DNA of 64,000 bases from Paenibacillus_E qinlingensis_A (GTDB taxonomy: Bacteria > Bacillota > Bacilli > Paenibacillales > NBRC-103111). Positions within the stretch are counted from its first letter, which is position 1, and each line of letters starts with the position of its first letter. Both the position numbers and the translations under genes were made by a program. The DNA lies in NCBI RefSeq assembly GCF_031455095.1, contig NZ_JAVDSB010000002.1, positions 682,001 to 746,000 on the forward strand, in the 5' to 3' direction. Below are positions 7,965-16,141 of this stretch, piece by piece. Under the pieces are notes generated by a model. That model saw nothing but the letters and a program-made list of their open reading frames with translations, was not told the DNA's origin and searched no databases.

Positions 7965-8804
7965 CTAACCCTTCACAGCACCTTGCGTTAAACCAGCAAC
8001 GATATATTTTTGAACGATGGCAAACATAATAACGACAGGAATGAGTGAAATAATGCCCGCCGCACTCATTTGCCCCCAGTTGATATCGAATTTCTGAACA
8101 AAACTACTTAAACCGACAGGAACCGTCTTAGCCGATTCACTATTGGTGAACATAACCCCGAAGAACAAATCGTTCCACGCACCAATAAAAGCAAACACAA
8201 AAGTCGCCACGATACCTGGCTGCATCATTGGCAACACAACTTTTGACATTGTCTGAAATTTGTTGCAACCGTCAATCATGGCCGCTTCTTCCAAAGAAAC
8301 CGGTATTCGCTGAAAGAAACTGGACATTGTAATTAAACAAAATGGTATATTCATTGCCGTGTACGTAATAATCAATGCTGGCAGCTTATTTAATAGATGA
8401 ATTTGGCTAAAAGTAATAAACAAAGGTACTAGGATTACCATGATAGGAACCATTTGGGTAGCCAAAAATGAAACGAGCACAATTTTTTTACCCTTAAATT
8501 GATATCTGGCCAAACTGTATCCTCCCAAGATGGAAGCAAGCAGAACCAGAATTGAACTACTCATGCTGACTGTAAAGCTGTTTAATAAATATCGAGGAAA
8601 ACTCGTATTTTGCAGGGTATCAATATAATTTGCCAACGTAAGCGCTTTGGGCCACAAAGTCAATTGACCGCTATATATTTCTTGTCTTGTTTTTAAAGAA
8701 GTCACAAGGATCCAATAAAAAGGAAGCAACGTACCTAACGCAAAAAGCGCCAGCACAACAAATCGAACTAATTCAGGAGCCGCTTTTCGTCCGAAGGAAG
8801 TCAT
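7965..8804 (-). CDS. Carbohydrate ABC transporter permease, MalG-type
   Basis: A 279-residue inner-membrane permease of the CUT1 family. It has about six hydrophobic segments, an N-terminal PFYWILVTSLKT segment, and the cytoplasmic EAA loop LEEAAMIDGCNKFQTMSKVVLPMMQP-type (conserved EAA, G and P residues present) that contacts the ATPase. The ATG at 8804 lies 1 base after the stop of the MalF-like gene and has GGTGA upstream; longer in-frame starts overlap that gene. No ATPase gene is in the operon, so a shared MsmX-type ATPase is likely. Confidence 0.93.
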   Translation of the reverse strand: MTSFGRKAAPELVRFVVLALFALGTLLPFYWILVTSLKTRQEIYSGQLTLWPKALTLANYIDTLQNTSFPRYLLNSFTVSMSSSILVLLASILGGYSLARYQFKGKKIVLVSFLATQMVPIMVILVPLFITFSQIHLLNKLPALIITYTAMNIPFCLITMSSFFQRIPVSLEEAAMIDGCNKFQTMSKVVLPMMQPGIVATFVFAFIGAWNDLFFGVMFTNSESAKTVPVGLSSFVQKFDINWGQMSAAGIISLIPVVIMFAIVQKYIVAGLTQGAVKG

Positions 8805-8805
8805 T

Positions 8806-9699
8806 TTAAAAATCACCTGCATCGTCATATTTGGTTGCACGAAGGAAAATTAACGTATAGATAACGAGGATAATCAACATGAGTACGCCAAGAGCGGACG
8901 CTTGCCCAAAATCCGTTGTATATGAAATCTGATTGAATATGTATGATGACAGATTATGCGAAGTGTTAGCTGGCCCCCCATTGGTCATGATATAAATAAG
9001 ATCCGCCGAGTTGAATACCCAAATGACTCGAAGCAATACGGTAAGGATTATCGTCGATTTAATGAAAGGAATGGTCACATAAAATAGCTTCGTCCATCTG
9101 CCAGCACCATCAATATCAGCGGATTCGTAAATATCTTTAGGCACCGATTGCAAAGCAGCCAGCAGCATGATTCCAAAGAACGGTACGCCGTACCAAACCA
9201 TCGCGATAATAATGGGAAAAATCGAAATGCCAGGAAGCGCCAAAAACGAAATGCCTTTCTCCACGATTCCCATCTTAATTAACAGATAGTTAATCAATCC
9301 ATTTTGCTCACTGAACATCCACTTGAATATCATCCCGATCAAAAAAGCGGAGACCGCCCATGGTAGAAATACAACGGATTGGTAGATGTTTTTGCCTTTA
9401 AACTTCGTATTTAATGCCTGTGCTAGAATAAACCCGAGAACGAATTGCAGACCGACCGTCATAACGACCCACAGTAAAGAATTCAACAGTATTCGAACGA
9501 TATTGTTGTCTGTAAGTATGGCTTTAAAGTTCTCCAAACCAGAGAAACGAACGTCATTCGGTTCAAACAAAATATAGTGCATAAAGGCAAGTTTAAAGCC
9601 TTGGAGCAGCGGATATGCAAAAAAAGCTAACAGGATCAGGATGGCAGGAGCAATAAGTAAGTAAGGCTCCCATAGTTTCAATCTCAATTTCAAAGCCAC
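8806..9699 (-). CDS. Carbohydrate ABC transporter permease, MalF-type
   Basis: A 297-residue CUT1 permease with six predicted membrane helices, beginning LWEPYLLIAPAILILLAFFAYPL. It contains an EAA-like loop (YESADIDGAGRWTKLFYVTIP). It starts with GTG at 9699 behind GGGAGG; a TTG two codons later has better spacing and is equally possible. It pairs with the MalG-type gene immediately downstream and the lipoprotein-binding gene upstream, from which it is separated by a hairpin. Confidence 0.93.
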   Translation of the reverse strand: MALKLRLKLWEPYLLIAPAILILLAFFAYPLLQGFKLAFMHYILFEPNDVRFSGLENFKAILTDNNIVRILLNSLLWVVMTVGLQFVLGFILAQALNTKFKGKNIYQSVVFLPWAVSAFLIGMIFKWMFSEQNGLINYLLIKMGIVEKGISFLALPGISIFPIIIAMVWYGVPFFGIMLLAALQSVPKDIYESADIDGAGRWTKLFYVTIPFIKSTIILTVLLRVIWVFNSADLIYIMTNGGPANTSHNLSSYIFNQISYTTDFGQASALGVLMLIILVIYTLIFLRATKYDDAGDF

Positions 9700-9716
9700 T
9701 TCACCTCCCTATCGGA

Positions 9717-9757
9717 TAGGAAAAGACAACCGGGACAGAACTCCGCCTCGGTTGTCT
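9717..9757 (-). terminator. Intercistronic hairpin between binding-protein and permease genes
   Basis: On the minus strand AGACAACCG pairs with CGGTTGTCT and TTTT follows. It lies between the solute-binding-protein stop and the permease start. Such partial terminators commonly keep binding-protein mRNA in excess over permease mRNA. Confidence 0.65.
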
Positions 9758-9771
9758 GCTACTAAATGTAC

Positions 9772-11100
9772 TTATTTATTATTTTTCAAATATTCTTGCT
9801 GCTCCTTGGTTAGGAAATCAGCCAAATGCTTAATTGTATCTTCGAAGGATTGCGTTTTAGTCAAATATTTTTGAGTCTCTTGTACAGCGAATGTACCTGA
9901 GAACTGGCCAAGCTTGGTCAGATGGCTCGGCGGTCCGGCAAATACAATGTTAGAATCCGCCATAGCACCCGCGTATCCGGCAATTGGACCTTTGCTGAAG
10001 AACGGATCCTTCACATTATCTTTATAAATCGGAATGCTCGAGTTTTTAATGCTATATTGTAAATTGATCTCAGGGGAGCTTAAAAACTGAATAAATTTCC
10101 AAGATGCATCTTTGTGCTCCGAGTTGGCCGCCATCGCATATGCCGCTGTGTAACCCCAGAAAATATAACGTTTGCCATCATCGGATTTCGGCATCGGCAC
10201 AACGTTCCAAGTGCCTTCTTTCATGTTCTTTTGAGCCGTAATAATGACTTCAGGAGTTTGATTCAGGATGGCCGTCTGCCCGTTCAAGAAGCCCTGCACC
10301 ATTTCATTAAAGCCCCAGTTGACCGACTCTTTAGGAGAATTTCCATTTAAATAGATATCATAAAACTTCTTGAATGCCGCTTGCGCTTCCGGTTTGTAAA
10401 GAATCGATTTACCGTCTTTGTCGAACCAGCTCTCGCTATGCGTCGCCGCCATAACGTATTCCATCGCCCGAAGGACACCGTTCGCGCCGCCACGGAATGA
10501 AATACCATATCTGGATTTGGATGCATCCGTTAGCTGCCCGGAAAGCTTAAAGTAGTCGTCCCATGTATCGATTTTCTCCGGCAAGTTGCTTTCTTTGAAC
10601 CAGTCGCTACGAATAAAAAGACCTTGTAGCAAAAATCCATCAGGAATGGCATAGACCTTGTCCTGATACTTGTTTCTTGCCTGCTTGAACGCCTCGGTCA
10701 GGTTGCCTACTTGATCCCATTTATCGTAATAAGGTTGTAGATTTTCGATATAACCGGCGGCAGACATAGCTACGAGAGATGTATCGTCGATGCTGATAAC
10801 ATCCGGAAGCTGTTTGGCAGCACCGAGAGCCATCCATTTCTTATTCGCATCATCCCAAGGAACGGAAGTGTATTCAACTTCAATGTTCGGGTTTTTGGTT
10901 TGGAATTGTTTGATGAAATCTTGCATGAGTGCTGTTCGCTCTGCGCTTGGAAGTGGATCTAAATACGTAATTTTCTCCTTTTTGCCTGAACTTTGAGCTG
11001 TATTACTTGATTTCCCTACAGGTTCACTGGAGCAGCCGACAAGTCCGACTGTCAGCACAAGAGCCATGCTCATCACCATTGTTGACATTCTTTTTTTCAA
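9772..11100 (-). CDS. Sugar ABC transporter solute-binding lipoprotein
   Basis: A 442-residue extracytoplasmic binding protein of the CUT1 class (SBP_bac_1 type). The lipobox LVGC near residue 20 predicts a lipid anchor. The mature region has NPNIEVEYTSVPWDD and later YTAAYAMAANSEHKDASWKFIQFL, typical of carbohydrate-binding members. I chose the TTG at 11100: GGGAGGGG is 6 bases upstream and the signal peptide then starts MKKRMSTM. The longer open frame has no ribosome binding site. Its operon position indicates import of a sugar or amino-sugar derivative. Confidence 0.92.
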   Translation of the reverse strand: MKKRMSTMVMSMALVLTVGLVGCSSEPVGKSSNTAQSSGKKEKITYLDPLPSAERTALMQDFIKQFQTKNPNIEVEYTSVPWDDANKKWMALGAAKQLPDVISIDDTSLVAMSAAGYIENLQPYYDKWDQVGNLTEAFKQARNKYQDKVYAIPDGFLLQGLFIRSDWFKESNLPEKIDTWDDYFKLSGQLTDASKSRYGISFRGGANGVLRAMEYVMAATHSESWFDKDGKSILYKPEAQAAFKKFYDIYLNGNSPKESVNWGFNEMVQGFLNGQTAILNQTPEVIITAQKNMKEGTWNVVPMPKSDDGKRYIFWGYTAAYAMAANSEHKDASWKFIQFLSSPEINLQYSIKNSSIPIYKDNVKDPFFSKGPIAGYAGAMADSNIVFAGPPSHLTKLGQFSGTFAVQETQKYLTKTQSFEDTIKHLADFLTKEQQEYLKNNK

Positions 11101-11186
11101 AATTAACCCCTCCCGATTGTTCCTCGAAATTATATATGTAACTTGTCGGACCGCTATTTGTGCATATCCGACAATGCTCATATCGA

Positions 11187-12194
11187 CTATGAGTGGATTT
11201 GAAGCGCGAAGACAGTTGTATTGCGGCCAATAACTTTCTTGTTATCATTCTTGATCTCTATGGGTGCGAGCTCATACATGCTTTGAATCGTCTTGGTATT
11301 GTCATAATGGATTTGCTCCAAAATCGAAGCGACGATTAACGGCCATTCATCCTCGGAACCATCTAGCACTTTCAAGGCGAAAGCTAGCTTTTCTTTTTTT
11401 AGCCCGAAGCAATAGACGCCTTTGGCTCCACCCTTCGCTACAATATTCGTATCCCTAAGCAGAGCTGAACAAATACGATCAGAACCAGCAACCATTTCAT
11501 AGTGCTCATTCATAATACCAACCATCTTCTCAACAGCCGTCCGAATCGCTTCATCCTCAATAAGTTCTGGGCAAGCCAGCTTGAGAAAAGCTATTGCCAA
11601 ATTCCTCAAAGGAATGGCAAACACCGGGAACCCACAGCCATCAGTGCCAAGTTCAATCTGGTTAATCACGCACTCCGACAAGTACGAGAGCGTTTCTAAT
11701 ATCTCTAGCTGCGCTGGGTGTTGAGGCTCAAAATAGGTCTCCAAGGGATATCCCATCATTTTGCATAATGCTAAAATCCCTAGATGTTTGCCAGAGCAAT
11801 TATGATAAATCGAACGCTTAGGCGCTTGATTGCGAAGCAAATCCTCCGTCGCGTAAACGCTAAGCGGATAAGTCGGGTGGCATACAAGCCCGTCTTCCGC
11901 CACGCCAATCTTCCTGAGCATCGACTCGAGCGCATCAACATGAAATGGCTCGGCACGATGAGATCCCATCATGATTGCCGTTTCCTTACCGGTTAGCCCG
12001 AAATGGACATCAGCACCATGGCGCAACACAGGAATAGCTTGAAACGGCTTGCCAGCAGATCTTAGGAACGTGACTGCGTTCGTATCACCAACAACATACT
12101 TCACTTCCCCCGTGTAAGAGACTCCACAAATGTGCCCCCGATGCACGCATTCGAGTGTCTCTCCGCGATATTCTTCCAGCAATATTTGGTCCAT
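11187..12194 (-). CDS. Asparaginase, Asparaginase_II (Rhizobium etli) type
   Basis: The 335-residue product starts MDQILLEEYRGETLECVHRGH and has the family motifs RSAGKPFQA, MGSHRAEPFH, HNCSGKHLG and TDGCGFPVFA, which supply the Ser/Lys and Cys residues described for this asparaginase class. It hydrolyses asparagine to aspartate and ammonia. GGGAGG precedes the ATG at 12194; upstream in-frame starts lack such a site. It is unusual to find it between a ROK repressor and a sugar ABC transporter, which suggests that the imported compound carries an asparagine or similar amide. Confidence 0.87.
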   Translation of the reverse strand: MDQILLEEYRGETLECVHRGHICGVSYTGEVKYVVGDTNAVTFLRSAGKPFQAIPVLRHGADVHFGLTGKETAIMMGSHRAEPFHVDALESMLRKIGVAEDGLVCHPTYPLSVYATEDLLRNQAPKRSIYHNCSGKHLGILALCKMMGYPLETYFEPQHPAQLEILETLSYLSECVINQIELGTDGCGFPVFAIPLRNLAIAFLKLACPELIEDEAIRTAVEKMVGIMNEHYEMVAGSDRICSALLRDTNIVAKGGAKGVYCFGLKKEKLAFALKVLDGSEDEWPLIVASILEQIHYDNTKTIQSMYELAPIEIKNDNKKVIGRNTTVFALQIHS

Positions 12195-12210
12195 ATGACT
12201 TCCTCCCAGG

Positions 12211-13377
12211 TTACATTTCATGATCCAATCGCTGCTGCAAAGCAAGAGTTGCCGCTCCGATCATAACAGCGTTGCTTTGAAGTTTGGAACTTACCAGTTT
12301 ATACGTTCCGTTAAAGGGTCCCCATATAAACTGATTTATTTTTTGTTTCACAGTTTCAAGCATTTCTACATGCTGCTCAATCAAATGTCCACCGAGAATG
12401 ATCGTATCTGGGTTGTACATGCACACAACATTGCTTACTGTAATTGCGATATACGTACAGGTACGGTCAATAATTTGCACCGCCCAAGCCTCATTATTAT
12501 GTGCACTGTCAAATATTTCTTTAATACTTGTTATAGATTTAACTTTATTGGCTTCTTGAATGATCGTGAAATCAGCAATATATGTTTGAAGACATCCGCG
12601 TTTCCCACACTCGCACAGCATACCATTCGGGTCTACGGTTGAATGACCAATCTCACCCGCAATATTCGATTCTCCCCGGTAAACTGTACCATCAATAACA
12701 AGCGCAGAACCGACTCCGCTGCCAAAACCAAGCAATACCGCTCTCTTGGATCCCTTGACGAAGCCGTAGTACGTTTCACCCAACGCTTTGACTTTCAGAT
12801 CATTATCAATGACCGTCGGAATATGCAGATGTGACTCTACCATAGCAGCGAAATTGACATTCTCCCATCCTAATTGCGAAGAGAATACAATCGTGCCCTT
12901 ATCTGTATCGATGATTCCCGGAACGCCTATTCCGATTCCGATGATTTTAGAAAGTACAATCCCATTGTGATCAATTAGCTCTTTGATATATTCGGAAAGC
13001 TCATGCGCTACCTTGACCGGTTCCTCTAAGTGATAGAGCTTCGCGATACTTTTCTCAACAATAATGTGACCGTCAAAGTCGATGATCCCTATTTTAATTA
13101 ATCCTTTATCCATTTCGACACCGATCGTGAGCACGGAACTGGCATCAATATCTAGCATCGTCGCTTTTCTTCCTACACCTGAAGAGTATTGCTCTGTTTC
13201 CTTGACCAAACCAATTTGACAAAGATCGTTGACTATGCGACCAACAGAAGTAGCGCTCATCGAAGTGAGCTTTGCAATCTTCGCTCTAGATATCGGACGG
13301 CTGCTCTTAATAAGGTCGAGCACCATATTCTTATTTTTCTTCTTTATAAATTCCTGATCGTGCTTGCTAATATCCAT
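12211..13377 (-). CDS. ROK-family transcriptional repressor (NagC/XylR type)
   Basis: A 388-residue regulator with an N-terminal winged helix-turn-helix (residues about 15-75, SRAKIAKLTSMSATSVGRIV). A ROK sugar-binding domain with CECGKRGCLQTY zinc motif and GEIGHSTVD follows. AAAGGTGG stands before the ATG at 13377. It is the first gene of the amino-sugar operon, so it probably represses its own transcript and releases it on binding the pathway sugar or sugar phosphate. Two identical 12-bp repeats lie just upstream as candidate operators. Confidence 0.92.
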   Translation of the reverse strand: MDISKHDQEFIKKKNKNMVLDLIKSSRPISRAKIAKLTSMSATSVGRIVNDLCQIGLVKETEQYSSGVGRKATMLDIDASSVLTIGVEMDKGLIKIGIIDFDGHIIVEKSIAKLYHLEEPVKVAHELSEYIKELIDHNGIVLSKIIGIGIGVPGIIDTDKGTIVFSSQLGWENVNFAAMVESHLHIPTVIDNDLKVKALGETYYGFVKGSKRAVLLGFGSGVGSALVIDGTVYRGESNIAGEIGHSTVDPNGMLCECGKRGCLQTYIADFTIIQEANKVKSITSIKEIFDSAHNNEAWAVQIIDRTCTYIAITVSNVVCMYNPDTIILGGHLIEQHVEMLETVKQKINQFIWGPFNGTYKLVSSKLQSNAVMIGAATLALQQRLDHEM

Positions 13378-13405
13378 ATTTTTAACCACCTTTAATTACT
13401 CCACT

Positions 13406-13511
13406 GGTGTTATTAATTAAACAAAAAAAATATAAATAACGACTGATTCCATTAGTAATAGATAATATATCCGAGGAAATCAACATCAATTAATCCTTCG
13501 GTGTTATTAAT
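13406..13511. promoter_or_regulatory. Direct repeats GGTGTTATTAAT, candidate operators of the ROK repressor
   Basis: The 12-mer GGTGTTATTAAT occurs at 13406-13417 and again at 13500-13511, 94 bp apart (about nine helical turns). Both lie in the promoter region of the ROK repressor operon. The second copy contains the perfect palindrome TTATTAATAA. A/T-rich palindromes are typical of ROK operators. The assignment is inference from position. Confidence 0.5.
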
Positions 13512-13558
13512 AAGATATTATCAGCAGATTTGTATCCTGTCAATAAATTTCGTATTTC

Positions 13559-13577
13559 ATGTTATGTAATATAACAT
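13559..13577. promoter_or_regulatory. Inverted repeat ATGTTAT-N5-ATAACAT
   Basis: A perfect 7-bp inverted repeat with a 5-bp spacer lies between the ROK operon promoter region and the lipoprotein-hydrolase terminator. Its role is unknown; it could be an additional regulator site for the operon that starts at 13377. Confidence 0.35.
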
Positions 13578-13687
13578 AAAACATGAATTGAGAGTTCCTT
13601 TTTCATTCTTCCTACATGGATACTTGAAAGCACTGTTATTTTATCTAACATATTTTACCCGATAAGAGAATAACATTCGCGGAGAAC

Positions 13688-13722
13688 AAAAACCGAGGTC
13701 TCTCCTAAGAGAATGCCCTCGG
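13688..13722 (-). terminator. Terminator of the alpha/beta-hydrolase lipoprotein gene
   Basis: On the minus strand CCGAGG pairs with CCTCGG around an inner TCTCTT/AGGAGA stem, then TTTTTGTT. It is about 50 bases after the stop at 13771. Confidence 0.75.
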
Positions 13723-13770
13723 ATAATGACGAAGTCAACTCGTATTTCTTCTATATCATGAATAAAACTC

Positions 13771-14688
13771 TTACTTTCTAGCTGCTTGATACAATTTTTG
13801 CGCCAAATAGCCAGGCTGCTCATAGGCCGTAGTCATATGATCACCTTCCCCGAGAATAAGTCGGAATTGGCCCAAATGGCTGGATTGCGCAGGATGGAAA
13901 CCATATTTGTCTCCTTGTGGCGTAACTGTATCTGAAGTTAAGAACAGATAACTTTTGGGAATATTCAAACCATAAAATTTCTTCAAATCAAGTTTTTGCA
14001 CAAGTGGTGTGGCAGGTTCGGGTTTTGCGTTTTTGTATATCGACTTCGCAAGGCTTTCACTCGCTGTGTTTACAAAGCCTTCTCGAAAGAATGTGAACGG
14101 CATCGTTATTGTGCCATTTCCAGACGCTTCTGCCAGTTGTCCAAATACCTTTTGAAGTTCAGGGGGGAGTTGGTCACTCAGACTTTGGCCATCAAGCGGT
14201 ACAAAAGCGTCAAAGAAAACCAAACGGTTTATCCGATCAGGAACTTGTTCAGCAACTTTCTGAATAACAGTGCCTCCGAAGCTATGTCCAACTAGCACGA
14301 AATTCTTTAATTTTTTCGATGTAATATAATCTACAACTGACTTGACAATATCTTCATGTTTCACAGATGGATTATATAATGTACCGTGACCAGCATATTC
14401 TGGCACATATACGGTATGCCCCTGTTTTTTCAGCTCGGCAGCGGTATTGCTCCAGAAATTAGCGTCCGCCCATGAGCCATGTACAAGCACAAATGTTAAA
14501 GGATCTTCTTTATTCGTATTTGCTGCAAGTCCTGAAATCGTATTTGCATTTGTGTAGGACACACCATTTTGATTTTGACTTTTGATCTTCACAGTATTCT
14601 TATCGTCAGATTGCGTACATCCTGTCGTCCCGCTTATTAAGATCGCGGTTCCAACAATGGCTCCTACCCATGCACTGGTTGTCTTCAT
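13771..14688 (-). CDS. Alpha/beta hydrolase lipoprotein
   Basis: A 305-residue exported protein. The signal peptide ends in a lipobox (SGTTGC), and a polar linker runs to about residue 60. The hydrolase domain then begins FVLVHGSWADANFW with the oxyanion HG and the nucleophile elbow GHSFGG near residue 137. The catalytic His is likely in LGEGDHMTTAYEQP at the C terminus. This pattern fits esterase-like members near salicylate-binding/methylesterase-type hydrolases, substrate unknown. GGGAG precedes the ATG. It is divergent from the beta-propeller lipoprotein gene. Confidence 0.85.
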   Translation of the reverse strand: MKTTSAWVGAIVGTAILISGTTGCTQSDDKNTVKIKSQNQNGVSYTNANTISGLAANTNKEDPLTFVLVHGSWADANFWSNTAAELKKQGHTVYVPEYAGHGTLYNPSVKHEDIVKSVVDYITSKKLKNFVLVGHSFGGTVIQKVAEQVPDRINRLVFFDAFVPLDGQSLSDQLPPELQKVFGQLAEASGNGTITMPFTFFREGFVNTASESLAKSIYKNAKPEPATPLVQKLDLKKFYGLNIPKSYLFLTSDTVTPQGDKYGFHPAQSSHLGQFRLILGEGDHMTTAYEQPGYLAQKLYQAARK

Positions 14689-14918
14689 ATTATTCTCCCT
14701 TTATCTCGTTTTTTTGTTTGTGTCATCAGCTGCTTTAGCTCTAAGATTTACGTTTTGGTTCCACTTGATACATGTAATCCCGATACTTTTATTTACATTT
14801 TCGAAACATTTGTTTGTATGTTTGGAACAATATTTTGATATATTTTGAATGTGATTAAACGATGGTATTGAGCCTGTTTGACACGAGAAAGAAACAACAG
14901 ATAAAAAGGAGAGACAAC

Positions 14919-16028
14919 ATGATTCGAACTACTACAACAATGAAATTGATCCCGATTCTCGCCGCCGCTTGTATGCTTGCTGCTTGCACAGCAGAAGACA
15001 AGGGACCGCGTTCTTCTTCTATTCCGAATATAACCGTTGTCAATGATGCAAAAAGCCCCGCGGGAGAGCCTAGTGTGTCCATCGATAATCTGCTACATCT
15101 CGATCATACAGAAATCATGGATTGGGTAGACAATAATACGATAATCGTTTCTAAGGAAAATGAGTCCTTAGGTAAGATAGCTCTGGCGGAACAAGCAGAT
15201 TCTTATCCCCGAAGTCTCTACCTGTATGACCTTACTACCCGTCAATATAAACTATTGCAACAACGTAAAAACACGCATTTCGGCGGGGCTGTTCTGTCTC
15301 CTGATAAAAAGAGCTTGCTATATTCCGAATACTCCGTAGGGGATCCTGTCTATTCGGTTATGAATATGCAAACTATGACTACATTCCGCCTGACTGGAGG
15401 GTCGATCGGAGGTGCAATCAGCGCCAAATGGGCAGATTCAGAGACGATCATAGGAGCCTCCTACAACGGTGGCGCTTATACCGCTACAACGGACGGCAAG
15501 ATTACAGCGCTCAATAAATTGGATGAAAGGGGCCTGTTTATCGTAGAGAAAGTCGGCGACACGTTGTACTATAACACCCAATCTAATGCGTCGCTCAAAG
15601 CACTGAATTTGGTTACTCAGGAACAAACGAGCTTGAACCTTAACAATGTTACTAACGTCCTTCCTTCGCCAGACGGCCGCCAGATGCTAATCCTGCAAGC
15701 AGAAGGCTCTAGAACAAACCTTCTACTGCACGACATAAAAGGAAACAGCCATAAAACGATTGCCAAAGGTACGGAGCTAAGCGGTATTTCCTGGTCACCG
15801 GATCAGCGAATCATCGCCTATGGATTGAAAGGCGATGTGAGCGGTGCAAGTGTCAAAGGTCTCTATCTCTACGATATGCTTACCGATAAATCCACTCGGA
15901 TTGCCGTCGATGTCGAACCTATAACCACCTCATGGAGCCCCTCCAGTGAGCGCCTTGTCTATACGGAATGGCATACCAAACCATACAGGAGCGCCATTGT
16001 GGAAATCAACTATTCCTTGCAGAAATAG
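14919..16028 (+). CDS. Lipoprotein with TolB/WD40-like beta-propeller
   Basis: A 369-residue lipoprotein. The signal peptide starts MIRTTTTMKLIPILA and ends in a LAAC lipobox. The body holds several blades of the type SPDKKSLLYSEY, SPDGRQMLIL, SWSPDQRIIAYGL and SWSPSSERLVYTEW, the hallmark of WD40-like propellers. AAGGAG precedes the ATG at 14919; the longer frame from 14862 lacks a site. No catalytic function is apparent; family members often act as surface sensing or scaffold proteins. It may be linked to the convergent two-component system. Confidence 0.8.
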   Translation: MIRTTTTMKLIPILAAACMLAACTAEDKGPRSSSIPNITVVNDAKSPAGEPSVSIDNLLHLDHTEIMDWVDNNTIIVSKENESLGKIALAEQADSYPRSLYLYDLTTRQYKLLQQRKNTHFGGAVLSPDKKSLLYSEYSVGDPVYSVMNMQTMTTFRLTGGSIGGAISAKWADSETIIGASYNGGAYTATTDGKITALNKLDERGLFIVEKVGDTLYYNTQSNASLKALNLVTQEQTSLNLNNVTNVLPSPDGRQMLILQAEGSRTNLLLHDIKGNSHKTIAKGTELSGISWSPDQRIIAYGLKGDVSGASVKGLYLYDMLTDKSTRIAVDVEPITTSWSPSSERLVYTEWHTKPYRSAIVEINYSLQK

Positions 16029-16038
16029 TCACACAAGC

Positions 16039-16088
16039 AAGAAGCCGGACCGTCTGTCGCCTTAATGGCAATGGACGGTCCGGCTTCT
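16039..16088. terminator. Bidirectional terminator between convergent genes
   Basis: AAGAAGCCGGACCGTC pairs with GACGGTCCGGCTTCTT (16 bp, 18-base loop) between the plus-strand lipoprotein gene and the minus-strand histidine kinase gene. T runs are weak on both sides. Confidence 0.75.
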
Positions 16089-16141
16089 TCGATTTATTTC
16101 CGATGAAAACCGAGATTAGATATGCTCTCGTTTCAAATTGC

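Noticed and set aside
13406..13577. A CRISPR-like or attachment-site interpretation of the repeats
   Set aside because: Only two copies of 12 bp with unequal context and no integrase or cas genes; operator sites are the simpler reading.
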